Positions 5,678 to 6,104 of a stretch of 6,104 bases of DNA are shown piece by piece; the first letter of the stretch is position 1, and each line of letters begins with the position of its first letter. The stretch is taken from NCBI GenBank assembly GCA_030648675.1, contig JAUSGV010000061.1:1-6104 (forward strand), in the 5' to 3' direction. Position numbers and translations under genes: made by a program. The notes under the pieces are model-generated. The model was not told the DNA's origin. It saw nothing but the letters and a program-made list of their open reading frames with translations, and made no database searches. Source of the stretch: Dehalococcoidales bacterium (GTDB lineage Bacteria > Chloroflexota > Dehalococcoidia > Dehalococcoidales > UBA2162).

Positions 5678-5978
5678 ACAAAAGATTCGTATTAAAATCA
5701 AGGGTTTCGACCACAAACTCGTGGACCAGGCGGCAGAGCAGATCGTGGATGCTATCGAGAGGACCGGGGCCGTTGTTTCGGGCCCGATACCGCTGCCGAC
5801 GCACATCAAAAAGTTCAGCGTTATCCGCGGGCCGTTCATCGATAAGGATTCCCAGGAGCAATTTGAAATTCGTACTCATCGCCGGTTAATCGATATCGGC
5901 GAAACGACATCGAAAACGGTTGATGCCTTGACCGGATTGAATCTGCCTTCAGGGGTAGAAATCGATATTAAGCTTTAA
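5670..5978 (+). CDS. rpsJ: 30S ribosomal protein S10
   Basis: S10 is a small-subunit head protein; as NusE it also takes part in transcription antitermination. The 102-residue length is typical. The sequence shows KIRIKIKGFDHKLVDQAAEQIV, the loop GPIPLPT, and QFEIRTHRRLIDI near the end. The usual LRSPHVDK.SREQFE segment reads IRGPFIDKDSQEQFE here. The start is GTG at 5670, giving MPKQKIRIK, and overlaps the fusA stop by 8 bases (GTGCCTAA). No clear Shine-Dalgarno sequence is present, only a G run at 5656-5660, so translation is probably coupled to fusA. In many bacteria tuf lies between fusA and rpsJ; here it does not. Confidence 0.96.
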   Translation: MPKQKIRIKIKGFDHKLVDQAAEQIVDAIERTGAVVSGPIPLPTHIKKFSVIRGPFIDKDSQEQFEIRTHRRLIDIGETTSKTVDALTGLNLPSGVEIDIKL

Positions 5979-6003
5979 AATTTACTTGACCAGGTAATTA
6001 GAA

Positions 6004-6104
6004 ATGTTAAGAGGAATTTTAGGTAAAAAGATAGGCATGACCCGGGTATACCGCGATAACGGCGTTATCGAATCGGTAACGGCGATCGAGGCCGGGCCTT
6101 GCAC
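6004..6104 (+). CDS. rplC: 50S ribosomal protein L3, N-terminal part (3' partial)
   Basis: The ATG at 6004 opens a frame reading MLRGILGKKIGMTRVY, then RDNGVIESVTAIEAGPC, up to the window edge (33 codons plus two bases). This is the classic L3 start: GLLGKKIGMT followed by the VT.IEAGPC strand. L3 binds near the 5' and 3' ends of 23S rRNA and is an early assembly protein of the large subunit. It follows rpsJ after 25 bases, as in the standard S10 operon (rpsJ-rplC-rplD and onward). A weak AGG at 5992-5994 lies 9 bases before the ATG. Confidence 0.95.
   Translation, partial: MLRGILGKKIGMTRVYRDNGVIESVTAIEAGPC

Noticed and set aside
5986..5991. TTGACC in the rpsJ-rplC gap as a -35 for an rplC promoter
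   Set aside because: No -10-like sequence follows at a usable distance, and a promoter inside this short gap is not expected.

Overview
The window holds two consecutive plus-strand gene blocks separated by a 452-base gap without an intact gene. It suggests an anaerobic bacterium that uses the Wood-Ljungdahl (reductive acetyl-CoA) pathway. Chloroflexota, especially Dehalococcoidia-like lineages, is my best guess, with an acetogenic Firmicutes-like lineage as the alternative. The reasons are the acetogen-type MetVF/HdrA/MvhD cluster, a ribosomal protein S12 with a 14-residue insertion of the kind known in Gram-positive and Chloroflexi-type S12, and a str operon that runs from fusA directly into rpsJ with no tuf gene between. 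The taxonomy is inference and was not tested by any search.

Left block (1-2140): the 3' end of an HdrA-like flavin/Fe-S subunit, then mvhD (small Fe-S electron-transfer subunit), metV and metF (methylenetetrahydrofolate reductase). Spacing is 12 bases, then an ATGA overlap, then 16 bases, so this is one operon. The order matches the hdrCBA-mvhD-metVF unit known from Moorella thermoacetica. There the Hdr/MvhD part is thought to feed electrons to MetVF, which reduces methylene-THF to methyl-THF for acetyl-CoA synthesis.

Middle gap (2141-2592): a perfect 32-base palindrome behind metF, a minus-strand stretch that reads like a decayed HPr-type (PTS phosphocarrier) gene, two promoter-like -35/-10 pairs pointing at rpsL, and a 12-bp perfect hairpin just upstream of the rpsL ribosome binding site.

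Right block (2593-6104): rpsL (S12), rpsG (S7), fusA (EF-G), rpsJ (S10) and the start of rplC (L3). This is the str operon fused to the S10 operon, with tight spacing and a fusA/rpsJ overlap. Points worth a second look are a proline in S12 where lysine 88 (E. coli gene numbering) is nearly always found, and a short direct repeat at the fusA start that appears to have displaced the reading frame from its Shine-Dalgarno sequence. I see no wholly new multigene system here. No tRNA, rRNA, CRISPR array or insertion sequence is visible.
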